Of a stretch of 64,000 nucleotides of DNA, positions 20,265-32,100 are shown piece by piece. The DNA is from Luzula sylvatica (Eukaryota; Streptophyta; Magnoliopsida; Poales; Juncaceae), in contig OX326961.1 in the NCBI GenBank assembly GCA_946800325.1, positions 42,932,215 through 42,996,214 of the forward strand, in the 5' to 3' direction. The stretch's first letter is position 1; every line of letters starts with the position of its first letter. The notes beneath the pieces are model-generated. The model saw only the letters and a program-made list of their open reading frames with translations, was not told where the DNA came from and made no database searches. A program made the position numbers and the translations under genes.

Positions 20265-21407
20265 CTCTAGGCGCTAGACGGTGTCCGTCCGCCCGACTAG
20301 CGCCTAGCGATTTCTGTAACATTGGAAAAAATGATCAAAATGTAAAAAAGGACCGAAATGTAAATTATATAGGACCAAAATATAAATAAAAATGATCAAA
20401 ATGTAAATTAAAACTCAAAAGGACCAAAATATAAATAAAAAGGTCCAAAATATAAATTAAAAATGTAAAAACGGACCGAAATATAAATAAAAAAAGAATA
20501 AAATGTAAATTAAAAGGACAAAATGTAAATTAAAACTAAAAAGGACCAAAATGTAAATAAAAAGAACCAAAAGGAAAAAAATATCGAAATGTAAATAAAA
20601 AAGGACCAAAATATAAATTAAAACTAAAAGGACAAAAATGTAAATAAAAAGAAACAAAATGTAAATTAAAAAAATATTTTTTACAAAAAAGCCTTTGATG
20701 ACGTGGAGGTTTAGAATTGTAAGAAATTTGTACCAAAATATAAATAAAAATGACCAAAATGTAAATGAAAAAAATATTTTTTTACAAAAAAGTCCTTGGT
20801 GACGTGAAGGTTTATAATTGCAAGAAATTTGTCTACTTTATACATATTATTAATTATTAATTATTAATAGGGATAGGGTGCATGAATATTAAATATGATG
20901 ACTCTTGGTTAGATAGGGTGTTTCTTTTGGAGTTCCTTATCATCTCTATATAAATAGATCCATCATTTGCGCTCTGTCTCTATCTATCTTCTGGTCCACT
21001 ATTTCTTTTTTGATTAATCAGTTATTAATCTCCCAAAATTTTCCTCCATCCAGATTTTTGTAGATTTACAGAATTCGAGTACCTCTTTGATCTTTGTAGA
21101 AACTAATATACGTTAAAAAATATTTGTAGAAAATTTTAAATTAATAAAAAATTAAATGTGAAAAATAAAGAAATATTTGGTTCAAAAAAATCTCAACACC
21201 ATGAAATGTTTAATCCTTACGAAGGGATAGATAAAAATTAAAAGTTTGAAAAGGAAAGATATTTGGAGTATCCAAAAATGAGAAAATTATTTACAAATTG
21301 AAAGAAATAAGGAGTTATTTGAAAAAAAAAAATTATCATCTACTTATTTAACATCAAATTTAATAATTAAAAAACAAAATGTCACATCATCAATAGACAT
21401 TATCATA
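20265..21407. repeat. Dispersed A-rich repeat block D, copy 1
   Basis: Matches 26919-28068 over about 1.14 kb with few differences. It starts with CTCTAGGCGCTAGACGG and TAGCGCCTAG, arms of a GCGCCTAG-type element. It then has an array of about 20-bp units of the form GGACCAAAATATAAATAAAA up to about 20800, and ends in ordinary AT-rich sequence at CAATAGACATTATCAT. The array gives long open frames of Phe, Tyr and Ile on the minus strand that are not genes. Confidence 0.8.
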
Positions 21408-21657
21408 ACGGAAATTTTTTCAAAATAACCAAGTTGGAAAACTTTATACCCGAAATAACCAAGTTTTGAACATAATTTCCAAAATGTCTTTTGCGGGGTT
21501 TGGAATTTCGCCGGGCGAGGTTTGGAACCTCGCATTCTTTCCATCCGTCATTAATTGGGGTTAAACAGCAATTAAGAAAAGGTGAGGTTTGGAACCTCGC
21601 CAGGCGATGAACCAAACATCGCTTTTGTCATTTCATACCAAAAACATTTAATCCCCT
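21408..21657. repeat. Partial foldback element with GAGGTTTGGAACCTCGC palindromes
   Basis: Contains AAATAACCAAG twice and several GGTTTGGAA/CCTCGC palindromes. This layout parallels the foldback element at 47387-48224, which has AAATAACCAAG next to GGCGGAGTTTCAAA palindromes. Only one side is seen here, so it is probably a truncated relative. Confidence 0.45.
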
Positions 21658-22062
21658 CCAAAATGCACCTGCCGAATTCTCCATTATTTGAATTATTATA
21701 TTTAATTAATGTGATAATTCAAAAATATAATTAAATATTCATTAAAATTTATTCAAATTTAAGAATTCGAACGAATATTAATTATGTATTAAGTTAGTAG
21801 CTAATATGTAATGGTTACTATTTTAATTAAATATACTAATTAGAACATATAAATATTATGATAAAATGTGGATAATTTTGGTTCGCATATTTAATTAAAA
21901 TGATAAGCAGTACATGTTAGCTGTTAACTTAATACGTAATTAATAATGGTCCGAATTTATAAATTGGAATAAATTTTACTGAATAATTAATTATATCTTT
22001 TAATTAGCACGTAAATTAAATGTAATTGTTTGTAATGGAGGATTCGGCAGGTACAATTTGGG
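21658..22062. mobile_element. Foldback MITE H1
   Basis: Almost the whole element is an inverted repeat: the left end CACCTGCCGAATTCTCCATT mirrors the right end AATGGAGGATTCGGCAGGT, and the arms stay complementary nearly to the centre. AT-rich with no coding capacity. Target duplication not resolved. Confidence 0.7.
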
Positions 22063-22128
22063 TGCAATAAAAAAAAATTCTTTTTTCAAACGTGTCAGTA
22101 CTAACTTTTTAAAAAAAAAATCACTCTC

Positions 22129-22532
22129 CCCAGAATATACCTGCCGAATCCTCCATTACAAACAATTACATTTAATTTACGTGCTAATTAGAAGATATAA
22201 TTAAATATTCAGTAAAATTTATTCCAATTTATGAATTCGAAGAATTATTAATTTTGTATTAAGTTAACAGCCAACATGTACTAGTTATTATTTTAATTAA
22301 ATATACTAATTAAAACATATAAATACTATGATAAAATGTGGATAATTTCGGTTCGTATATTTAATTAAAATGATAAGCAGTACATGTTAGCTGTTAACTT
22401 AATACGTAATTAATAATTGTTCGAATTCGTAAATTTTAATAAATTTTACTGAATATTTAATTATATATCTTAATTATCAACATAATTGAACGTAATAACT
22501 AAATAATGGATAATTCGGCGGGTACATTTTGG
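22129..22532. mobile_element. Foldback MITE H2, same family as H1
   Basis: Starts ACCTGCCGAATCCTCCATTA and ends with GGATAATTCGGCGGGTAC. Its arms match those of H1 closely, so two family members lie in tandem only 66 bp apart. Confidence 0.7.
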
Positions 22533-22720
22533 AGTAGAATAATTTTTTAACTCAACTCGGAATCGGGGAATAGAATAATTTTGGAGTAGAATAATTTTGG
22601 AGTAGAATAATTTTGGAGTAGAATAATTTTCTAAAACGAAACCTGCGGCCGCAGTCAATGATATTAATGGTTAATATCGATTGAAATTTGTTAACTCAAC
22701 TCGGAATCGGGGAATAAGTG
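22533..22720. repeat. Patchwork of short direct repeats
   Basis: The phrase TTTTGGAGTAGAATAA is repeated four to five times from 22525 to 22634. TAACTCAACTCGGAATCGGG occurs at about 22549 and again at about 22690. A 12-bp palindrome CTGCGGCCGCAG lies between. This looks like filler DNA copied from nearby during break repair. Confidence 0.6.
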
Positions 22721-23090
22721 TAGTTAATCAAATTATAAGGATGACTATTACCATGCCTTTTGATTAACGGATATCGCAAACAAGAGAACTAGTAACCGCT
22801 ATTCGAGATAGGCACAATGATCACAATCATTATTCGTTTAACATGGGTAGCTATGATGGAGTGACTAGATCCCGCTCATGAGCTTGTAGGTATTAGAAAC
22901 AACCTACTGCCATCGTTAAGTCGAACCTACATGGTCACACAACGAGTCGTACTAAGTCGGGCTTGATCATAAAATTGGCACATAGGATGTGCATAGCTTG
23001 GTATTTGATACGCGAGTTATATTCTCTAAAATCGTGCGTATTGGATATGCATGAGTACCTTTTAGGTAGATCTGAAATTGAGTGGGAGAC
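22721..23090 (+). mobile_element. 3' internal end of a copia element
   Basis: Matches the reverse complement of 39386 to about 39590, the sequence before the LTR of the minus-strand copia remnant. It ends in the polypurine tract GAGTGGGAGAC at 23080-23090, directly before the LTR start. No coding frame remains. Confidence 0.7.
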
Positions 23091-24089
23091 TGAAGGAAAT
23101 ACAGTTTCAAGATCAACCGTAAAAGTGTACACAAGGATAAACGAATGTAGTCGTACATTCGTAGCCATATCTTTCAGTAGGAAAATCCGATTTGAATGGT
23201 TCAAATTGGGTAAGATAGATAATTAGATTATCTATAACCTTCATGTAGAAATATATTTCATATGAACGAAGTATAAGTGTCGTTTCTGTGAAATACCGAA
23301 AGGGTGCAATAGTATGACATACAGTTAGTAAAACAGTCATAACTTTTGCATACGAACTCCAATTGGGCTGGGCCAAATTGGGTCGTGTAGATAATGAGAT
23401 TATCTACAACTTTCGTGTTGGTTGATTTTCTGTCAGAGAAATTTATCAATTTCGTCTGGACAGAATACTGACCAGGTTCATGCAGTTTTCTGTGTGAGAG
23501 GGTGTATATTGGATATACATGCCTTTTGGCTAATCCTGATCCTATTATATATAAATAGGATTTTCTCTCTCATCTTAACTAAGCAATTCATTCAGAATTA
23601 TCCAGAAAATTGTGAGACAAATTTCTAGAGAGTGAAAAGGTGTAAAAGAGAGAAACCGTGAAAAGGTGTTTTACGGTTTAGAGAATCAATTCGATTAAGC
23701 AAGTTCACCGGTGCATCGTCTAGGCAGGTGCATCCGTGACCGAAGTCTTGCGATTCAAAGTGGATACACGTAGAGGAGCAACAACTGAGGCTCTCACGAT
23801 TGTGATCGATTCGGACGAGTAGATTGTGTCGGAGACGAAATCAAGCGAATCGGCGAAGTCAACGAGCGGTGAAAGACGCGTGGTGTGGGACGCGCGTATT
23901 GTCACCAACGTGACAGGAGAAAGAAGGCAGCGATCAACCCTTCGTGTGCAATCAATTTTGCACCGGTAAAGATCTAACCTTCTATTTGCATCGTACCCTC
24001 GAAGTCGTGGCGTGATCTCGGGAATCGGGGAACTGGACCGGGCCTACATATCCGCTGCGCGGGCCCGGGGCCGGGGATATTCCCCTTCA
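23091..24089 (+). mobile_element. Ty1/copia LTR (999 bp), 3' LTR of a truncated element
   Basis: Starts TGAAGGAAATAC after the polypurine tract and ends TATTCCCCTTCA, so TGAAGG/CCTTCA form the short terminal inversion. It matches the LTRs at 38353-39374, 42387-43269 and 43270-44279. A TATA-like TATATATAAATAGG near 23547-23560 could be the promoter. The 5' part of the element is absent. Confidence 0.85.
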
Positions 24090-26369
24090 ATTATATTGCA
24101 TATGTTATATTATATTATATTATATTATATTCAATTATATTATAACAATATATATGCATGATAAATGGGGCTATTTTAGTAAAATTTGAGAGGTATAAGA
24201 GATTAGCAAAGTTATCACCACAAAAAGTGGTGATAAGCTAATCCTTTCTTTTTATCCCTATTTCCTTTTATTCTCTTAAACTTGTGCATGTTTGGAAAGA
24301 AATAGACTAATAAAATAATTTATACCCCTTTATCTTGATGCCAAACACCACCAAAGAAGATACTTCTTCTTTCAATATTTATAATTTGTTTGTACAAAGC
24401 ATGTTTTTAAGAATTAAATTGATAAATTTGAAGATAATTCATGAACGACATATCCAACATTTCTAACTTATATAGTGTTTAATTTATCACATATCTTAAT
24501 TGACTAATTTATGTGCACTTAATTGTAACTTTTTGTTTTATAATTTGATTCTTTTCTTTTAACATTTGCATAGTTGTCTAGCTTTTTCATTGTTTTATGT
24601 ATCTATCTACAATTTATCACATATTTGTTTATTTATTTGTCTCAAACTAATTTTCACAGTTTAAAAGTGGATAATATATTTTCCTTAAAAAACAATGAAA
24701 AAAACATCCTCCAGCCTTGTGCCTTCTATTTCCATTCAATAAATAATAATATTTTCAAATATATCTCATTTTTATATTTGTAAGATTTACAATTGTATGT
24801 TGAAAGCAATAAGACATAATAAATGAAATATTAAAAATATATAAAGACAACCTGCAATAATTTTTTTTTTAAATAACTACATCTTTGAAAATATTTATGA
24901 ATTTTCTTAAATTAATGAAAAATAACAAAAAATCTCTTTTTATTTGCTACAGAGGAAAATAGAAGGGTATTTAGTAAAAAACAAATTCACACCATTCATG
25001 ATTCGTTTTAACCCCCAATAGCTATTTGAAAATAAAAAAAATTGGTAGAAGATTTGTTTTTTGAAGTTTCCTAAAAAATAGGGGTTTTTTAGAATATCCA
25101 AAAAAAAATTACGGTTTTTTGTTGTTGTAAATTTCCCATTAGTATACTTGCATATGATTATATTAACTACCATTTTACTAATACATTGTTGCATTGGTAT
25201 AATATATTAATATTATATTATTACTAAAAAAAAATCACGCAATTGCACTGAAGTCTTCGAGTCTGTCATGATTTACATTTTCCTAATATGTAATTGGATC
25301 CAACGTTTTTTTGGTTTAATTGTTGACACATATGTGTTTTACTATATTTTCAACCCCCTAATTTTTTTGGATACCGTAAAAAAATGCCTATCTTTTTGTA
25401 AACTAATAAAATACCCTTCTATCAAACTTTTATTTCCAAATACTCCTATGGTTAATATTTATTTTTTTATTATCAAAATACTATTCTATTTTAGTACTTA
25501 ATTATTTAAAAAAATATTTTTTGTTATTTTTAATAAATTTTATTAATTTTAAGAAAAATCATAAACATTTCTTAACATGTAGTAATTTAAAAAAAATAAA
25601 TTATTACATATTGTGTTTGTATAATTTTTATATTTCATTTATTATTCATGAAAAATTTATATCATATAATAGTAAAATAAACACCTTGAAAATATATTGA
25701 TAGAAAAATATCTATTTAAACATCTATTTTTTTATTTTAATTCCCAATTTATGTATTTTTTTAATAGTTTCATGATATGTTATTTTTTAAATATTTGCAA
25801 GGTGGCATTTTAATATTATTGTTCATATTATTATCATTTTATGTTTGTTTTCCAAGACAAAAATTAGGATTACTATGTATGCAAATTTAGGATTTTTTTT
25901 TTACCATATCCAAAACATTTAGGGGTTTTTTAAAAAATTCTCGTATTTAATTGAGACAAAAACTATGAATGAACTTGGTCCACAATGCACCAAGGTTCAT
26001 GTAACGTTTACATTAGTTGATTTATATGAACCATGTTAAAAAAAAAAAACCAAGTAATTTTGACATTTGATCAAAATCAAATTGTGCATATTTACATATA
26101 ATGTTGCTTTTTATGAAAACAAATATTTAGTTAGAATTATATATATTAATAATATGAAATTAACTTATTTTAAAATTATAAACGTTCTTAAACTGGATAA
26201 ATAAAAAAAGTTGAATAAAATCTGATTTAAATAGTTTACTTTTATTCCGTACGATCTGACAGAGTGATGACATTGCATTGTTTTGTTTTTCTATGTTGAG
26301 AGAGATATATTTGAAATGATGGTCATTGCCATTAATGGACATGAAAGAATGTCCCTTGCCTTAGATATT
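24090..26369. other. Very AT-rich intergenic region
   Basis: Starts with a TTATA-type microsatellite (about 24092-24150). At 24205-24240 TTATCACCAC and GTGGTGATAA form a hairpin whose sequence recurs near 32105, suggesting a MITE. The rest is homopolymer-rich and has no recognised gene. Confidence 0.5.
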
Positions 26370-26918
26370 ATACAGATAAAGAAGCACGAATATTTGATTG
26401 ATTGGATATATATGCATACCTCCATACTTCCATTACCCTATACTTTCATGGTCTGTACGATATATATTACATTCAAAAACTAGTTTTCATACCCATATTA
26501 ATTATACTTATGTATAAAGTTGGAAGAAATGGAGCCCACACATGAGGCCTGCCTAAATAGCGCCTAGGGCCGCATAATTCCGCCTAGGCCCGCCCAGGCA
26601 CCTTAATTTTTTTTTTTTTTTTTTTTTTAAAACTCAGAACCAATTTTCTTTCTTATTTCTATTTTAGTAATTTTATTTTGTGATTTATCTGAATTTGTAA
26701 TGTCATTTTGCAGATTTCATGTTATAATTTGTTTGGACGTTGTTTTAAATAAATTAATATGTGGATTTAATGTTATGATATGTTTGTACGTTGTTTTAAA
26801 TAAATCAATATACATTATTTTTAGTATAAAAAATTATAGCACAAATTATAATATATAAAAATTAAAAAAATAACAAAAACTATGTAAAATTACAAATCCG
26901 TCTAGACACGATTAATCC
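26370..26918. repeat. Duplicated block E, copy 1
   Basis: Matches 28813-29334. It includes ordinary sequence around CTTCCATTACCCTATAC and then the left arm (GCGCCTAGGGCCGC, CCGCCTAGGCCCGCCC) and T-rich interior of a GCGCCTAG-type element whose right arm begins block D. E and D together form one element-containing unit. Confidence 0.75.
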
Positions 26919-28068
26919 CTCTAGGCGCTAGACGGTGTCCGTCCGCCCGACTAGCGCCTAGCAATTTCTGTAACATTGGAAAAAAGGATCAAAATATAAA
27001 AAAGGACCGAAATGTAAATTATAAAGGACCAAAATATAAATAAAAAGGATCAAAATGTAAATTAAAACTCAGAAGGACCAAAATATAAATAAAAAGGTCC
27101 AAAATATAAATTAAAAATGTAAAAATGGACCGAAATATAAATAAAAAAAGACTAAAATGTAAATAAAAAGGACAAAATGTAAATTAAAACTAAAAATGAC
27201 CAAAATGTAAATAAAAAGAACCAAAAAGAAAAAAAGATCGAAATGTAAATAAAAAAGGACAAAAAGGACCAAAATATAAATTAAAACTAAAAGGACAAAA
27301 ATGTAAATAAAAAGAAACAAAATGTAAATTAAAAAAATATTTTTTACAAAAAACCTTTGATGACGTGGAGGTTTAGAATTGTAAGAAATTTGTACCAAAA
27401 TATAAACAAAGAGGACCAAAATATAAATTAAAAAAATATTTTTTTACAAAAAAGTCCTTGATGACGTGAAGGTTTATAATTGCAAGAAACTTGTCTACTT
27501 TATACATATTATTAATTATTAATTATTAATAGGGATAGGGTGCATGAATATTAAATATTATGACTCTTGGTTAGATAGGGTGTTTCTTTTGGAGTTCCTT
27601 ATCATCTCTATATAAATAGATCCATCATTTGCGCTATGTCTCTATCTATCTTCTTGTCCACTATTTCTTTTTTATTAATCAGTTATTAATCTCCCAAATT
27701 TTTCCTCCATCCAGATTTTTGTAGATTTACAGAATTCGAGTACCTCTTTGATCTTTGTAGAAACTAATATACGTTAAAAAAATATTTGTAGAAAATTTTA
27801 AATTAATAAAAAATTAAATGTGGAAAATAGAGAAATATTTGGTTCAAAAAATTTTCAACACCATGAAATGTTTAATCCTTACGAAGGGATAGATAAAAAT
27901 TAAAAGTTTGAAAAGGAAAGATATTTGGAGTATCCAAAAATGAGAAAATTATTTACAAATTGAAAGAAATAAGGAGTTATTTGAAAAAAAAAATTATCAT
28001 CTACTTATTTAACATCAAATTTAATAATTAAGAAACAAAATGTCACATCATCAATAGACATTATCATA
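26919..28068. repeat. A-rich repeat block D, copy 2
   Basis: Same order as 20265-21407: GCGCCTAG arm, the tandem array of GGACCAAAATATAAA-type units, then the common tail ending TAGACATTATCAT. Small indels in the array separate the copies. Confidence 0.8.
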
Positions 28069-28812
28069 TCACTAAACATAAAAAGATTTTAAAAAATTTG
28101 ATATCTTTTACTATACAAAATCTTTGACAATCTTTGAAAAAACTAATATCAAATCAGTTTTCACCCAAATGAATTTATCATTCGATCATCTACTTTATAG
28201 AATTGTTATATATATTGAAAAAAAATATGTCTCTATATTTTCTTCTCTTCGCTTTTTTTGAAGAAAATATTTATGTATTCGTATTTTTGTTGAATTAATA
28301 TTATACATATACAAAAGGAAAATTAACGGCAATACGAAAACAAAAAATATTATATAAACAAGGCACAGTATGCAAACAAATATGTGAAAACAAAAATAAA
28401 ATCATTTCAATAAATAGAATTTCCACCGCATAACATATGCATCAGTACGTTAAAACTTGGATAAAAGTACAATCTACACGACTTCAAAGAAAAGCCCACA
28501 CAGTTTATCGGTATGTATTATTTTTCTTCTCCTAAGTTTGCATCATAAAAAAATATATATATACTCATATGACTATCTTTTTTCTTTTTCTTTTTTGGGA
28601 AAATATATCACTATCTTCTATCTATCTTATGTTACTTTTTGGAAGGAGAAAACAATTCTCTTCTCGCTCTTAACACTTTTTTTTTTCAATTATGTTCGTT
28701 TATTTTTTATACATAAAAAAGCAAAAGGGTACTCGAACAAAACTTCTTTATCTTAGGCCATGAATTGACTCAGGTCATATTTTTGTACTATTAAGTAATA
28801 AGAAGCACGAAT
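28069..28812. other. AT-rich spacer
   Basis: No recognised gene or element. A 14-base phrase AGAAGCACGAATAT at 28801 repeats at 28822 at the edge of block E. Confidence 0.45.
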
Positions 28813-29541
28813 ATACAGATAAAGAAGCACGAATATTTGATTGATTGGATATATATGCATACCTCTATACTTCCATTACCCTATACATTCATGCTCCATA
28901 CTTCCATTACCCTATACATTCATGGTCTATACAATATATATTACATTCAAAAACTAGTTTGCATACCCATATTAATTATACTTATGTATAGAGTTGGAAG
29001 AAATGGAACTCACACATGAGGCCCGCCTAAATAGCGCCTAGGGCCACATAATTCCGTCTAGGCCCGCCCAGGCATCTTAATTTTTTTATTTTTTATTTTT
29101 TTTTTAAGACCCAGAACCAATTTTTGTTATAATTTGTTTCGACGTTGTTTTTAATAAATTAATATGTGGATTTAATGTAATGATTTGTTTGGACGTTGTT
29201 TTAAATAAATCAATATACATTATTTTTAGTATAAAAAATTATAGCACAAATTATAATATATAAAAATTAAAAAAATAACAAAAACTATGTAAAATTACAA
29301 ATCCACCTAGATCCGATTAATCTCCGATTAATCCCTCTAGGCGCTAGACGGTGTCCGTCCGCCCGAATAGCGCCTAAAATTAATAAAAAATTAAATGTGG
29401 AAAATAGGGAAATATTTGGTTCAAAAAAATTTCAACACCATGAAATGTTTAATCCTTACGAAGGGATAGATACAAATTAAAAGTTAGAAAAGGAAAGATA
29501 TTTGGAGTATCCAAAAATGAGAAAATTATTTACAAATTGAA
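28813..29541. repeat. E+D unit, second copy with internal deletion
   Basis: Block E (28813-29334) is followed by only the first 40 bases and the last part of block D. The tandem array is missing, with the junction at about 29375. A 31-bp tandem duplication around CTTCCATTACCCTATACATT is private to this copy. It ends with a copied AAGGAAAGATATTT. Confidence 0.7.
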
Positions 29542-29732
29542 AAGGAAAGATATTTAAGAGGCCAACAGACAAAATTCAGCATTAAATCTTGATTAGTGGA
29601 TTATTAGTATAATTTGATTAGAAATTAGAAACGGTTCTTCGAGAAGATAAGAAATACTGTAGCGACAAAGACTACGAAGAAAAATAAGGGACAACGAGCG
29701 TTTCTCGGCTATTGGTTACGACTTTCATTATA

Positions 29733-29998
29733 GAGTGGTGATAGACACCCCCCTTAGAATCCCCTAACACAATTGATGTGTTGGCAAGAACATTAAATTC
29801 GACCAAATGGATCGATTCATCATTTGCCACATGTGAAACGTGTAAAATTTAATTAAAAATATAATAAAATTAATAAGTTAGGTTTACCACCTGGTAAACC
29901 TAAGATGTAAAATTTGTTATTATTAAACGTATTAAATGCTTCTTTGCCAACACATCAAGTTTTCTAGGGGATTTTAGAGGGGACAAGTATAATTTTTC
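29733..29998. mobile_element. Mutator-type MITE (266 bp)
   Basis: Inverted arms share AATCCCCTA and TTGATGTGTTGGCAA. Perfect 9-bp duplications TTCATTATA lie at 29724-29732 and 29999-30007. The centre holds GGTTTACC/GGTAAACC, a second hairpin. Size matches the element at 7937-8203. Confidence 0.8.
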
Positions 29999-30116
29999 TT
30001 CATTATATAAGATATATTATATATCACTCGTGGTAATTAAAGCATCAAAATTCATAAATCACAATCAACCAAAGAAACACAATACGATTGCAATTTAGCA
30101 TGTGGGCCTATTTGTA

Positions 30117-30127
30117 GTATTATATAA
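30117..30127 (+). promoter_or_regulatory. Probable TATA box of the 51-residue ORF
   Basis: ATTATATAAGA lies about 100 bp before the ATG at 30224, with a pyrimidine-rich TTCTCTTCTTCTTCC leader between. This resembles a plant core promoter. Confidence 0.45.
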
Positions 30128-30223
30128 GATGAACTTAACCTAATTCTTGGAACATTCTACTGCAGTCTTACACCACATCTCTAATTTGGTTCTCCGTTCT
30201 CTTCTTCTTCCTGTTCGAAGATA

Positions 30224-30379
30224 ATGGATCCAAGCGGGTCGACAAAAGACAAGCCGACGGGGAATCCAAACCCGCAAAGAGGTGCCATTAAGAAGATCAT
30301 TGCTCAGGACATACAAAGCTCCGTCTCTGCTGTCATATCGGCCGTTACGAGTGGAGGAGGTGATAATGGATCTCATTAA
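30224..30379 (+). CDS. Small 51-residue protein with GNPxPxRG motif
   Basis: ATG at 30224 to TAA at 30377-30379. The predicted protein has a polar N-terminus, the motif KPTGNPNPQRGAIKKIIAQD, an alternating Ser/Val/Ala helix-like stretch (SSVSAVISAV) and a Gly-rich end. The motif and Gly-rich tail also occur, diverged, at 8847-9050 and its copy at 57573. The start context GATAATGGAT has G at +4. A TATA-like site and a CT-rich leader precede it, and AATAAA-like sites follow near 30384. No signal peptide or membrane segment. I do not know its function; conservation of the motif in two loci argues for a real gene. Confidence 0.55.
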   Translation: MDPSGSTKDKPTGNPNPQRGAIKKIIAQDIQSSVSAVISAVTSGGGDNGSH

Positions 30380-30816
30380 GAACAATAAAGCTTGGCCGGT
30401 TGGTGGTTTATTTTTTTTTGTCAGATATTAGCACGAGGCAAACAAATTAAGATTTAAAATTCTAATGTCGGAGCTTTAAATTTTATAGTAATTGTATAAC
30501 TTTTAAATGAAATATCATTACATGGAAGATACGTGAGTCCTCTTTATTTATTTATTTTTCTCCAAAAATAAATAAATAAAGCTTGGCTGCAAATTCATGA
30601 TATGTAATTTTAGTATCTGTTTGGCTTGGTTGTGTGTGATTTTTCTCTTTTGGTGTTTCGATTTGTCTTGGTTTTACACTCGTTGTCCCTGTTTGGCAGC
30701 TAGATAAGTAGGTGGCGTTTGGCAGCAAGATAATTTAGGAATAACACCTCTTATCTTCTTATTTTTTGCCAAACGTATATAATTTTAGCAGGTATAAAAT
30801 GGGATAGAGGATATAA
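30380..30816. other. 3' region of the small ORF and element border
   Basis: Probably contains the 3' UTR. GTTTGGCAGC repeats at about 30690 and 30718, and TTGCCAAACG occurs near 30766 and again near 32810, suggesting that 30.7-32.85 kb is an older DNA element into which the Harbinger-type element inserted. Confidence 0.4.
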
Positions 30817-32100
30817 GGGCATGTTTGTTTTGCAGTAACTCAGTCAGATTGTAAGTCGAACTACTGCATTAATCTATTTTTTGTTGTTTGGTTTGATGTA
30901 ATTTGTCAAACTACTGCAGGTCGACTTACATTGTCTCTCTCTTTTCCTGTAACTCAACCTCCCCTCAAATTTACATGAAGTGGAGATACGTCACAACATT
31001 ACCTCTCCTTAAATGGGGATTATATTTTCATTATGTTAATTTAAAAAATTAATCAAGCACAATAATCTGAATAAATAAATAAACACTGCCCACAATAATC
31101 TAAATAAATAAATAAACACAAATCTACGTCAAGAAATTATTACATTTAAATATAAGTATAAATTATATTTTCATTGTGTTAATATAAGAATATAATTAAT
31201 CACCATAATCTCAAAATAACTAAAATAATTTTAAATATTGATTTTATATATTATTTTAAAATATTTCTAATTATTTTGTCATTTTCTTAATATTTATAAT
31301 ATGAATTATATTTCAAATATTTCCGTTTTCTAATAATTAGTAATGAACTGTAACGCTAGACTCATTACCAATTCAAAGAAACATGGAAATATTTTAAAAT
31401 ATAATTAATATATGCAAAAATTATAAATATTGAGAAATATTATAAATTATTTTAAAACATTACTAGTATTTCAGAATATAAAAATATGATGTATACAAAA
31501 TTAATATTTATATATTTCATTTTAATTATTGTGTTTGATTAATTTTTTAGTTATCAAATGAAAATATGATCCATACTAATACTTGAACATAATAATTTTA
31601 TGTCAAAAATATTTTCTTTGAAAAATATGATTATTCTCGATATAAAATACTTATAATTTTAATTTATTAAGATTTGATAAAAAAAAATTATGATTTTTTT
31701 TTTTTTTTCAAATAATATAGATTTTAGATATACATATATATAGATGCAATATGGGTATATATATAGATGCAATATGGGTTAATATATCAAGGAAAAAATC
31801 AATTTCTACATCTCTGAGGGTCATATCTCAAGTTTTCAAACTTTTTGGTTTATTGTAGTATATCTGGAACATATTGTGTCTTCTTATAAAATTTGGCCCA
31901 AATTTATTTGCAAATTTTAGTAGATATAAATCTTGAAATTCATAATTCAATTACATCAATCCAAACATAAAAACTATAAATTCAGTAGTTTCAATTTCGT
32001 GAATCCAAACATTTAAATTTGAAGTGCATTTCCGGGAAGTCGACTTGCGGAAATTTAATTTACTTAAGGTAATTTCTAATACGGTCACCCAAACATGCCC
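30817..32100. mobile_element. PIF/Harbinger-type non-autonomous element (1284 bp)
   Basis: Ends are GGGCATGTTTG and CAAACATGCCC, flanked by TAA on both sides (30814-30816, 32101-32103). GTAACTCAG-type and GTCGACTT sequences recur near both ends. The interior is AT-rich without a transposase frame. Confidence 0.7.

Noticed and set aside
20457..20757. Long hydrophobic Phe/Tyr/Ile frames that look like membrane proteins (also 27111-27419)
   Set aside because: They are minus-strand readings of the A-rich tandem array, with no codon structure beyond the repeat.
22963..23376. Open frames within the copia fragment and its recurrences at 39261-39664 and 43250-43739
   Set aside because: They recur only because the LTR and its flank recur; no protein domain is present in the LTR portion.
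20265..28068. Possible CRISPR array in the evenly spaced short repeats
   Set aside because: Units are degenerate, directly adjacent and without unique spacers, in an obvious plant nuclear context.
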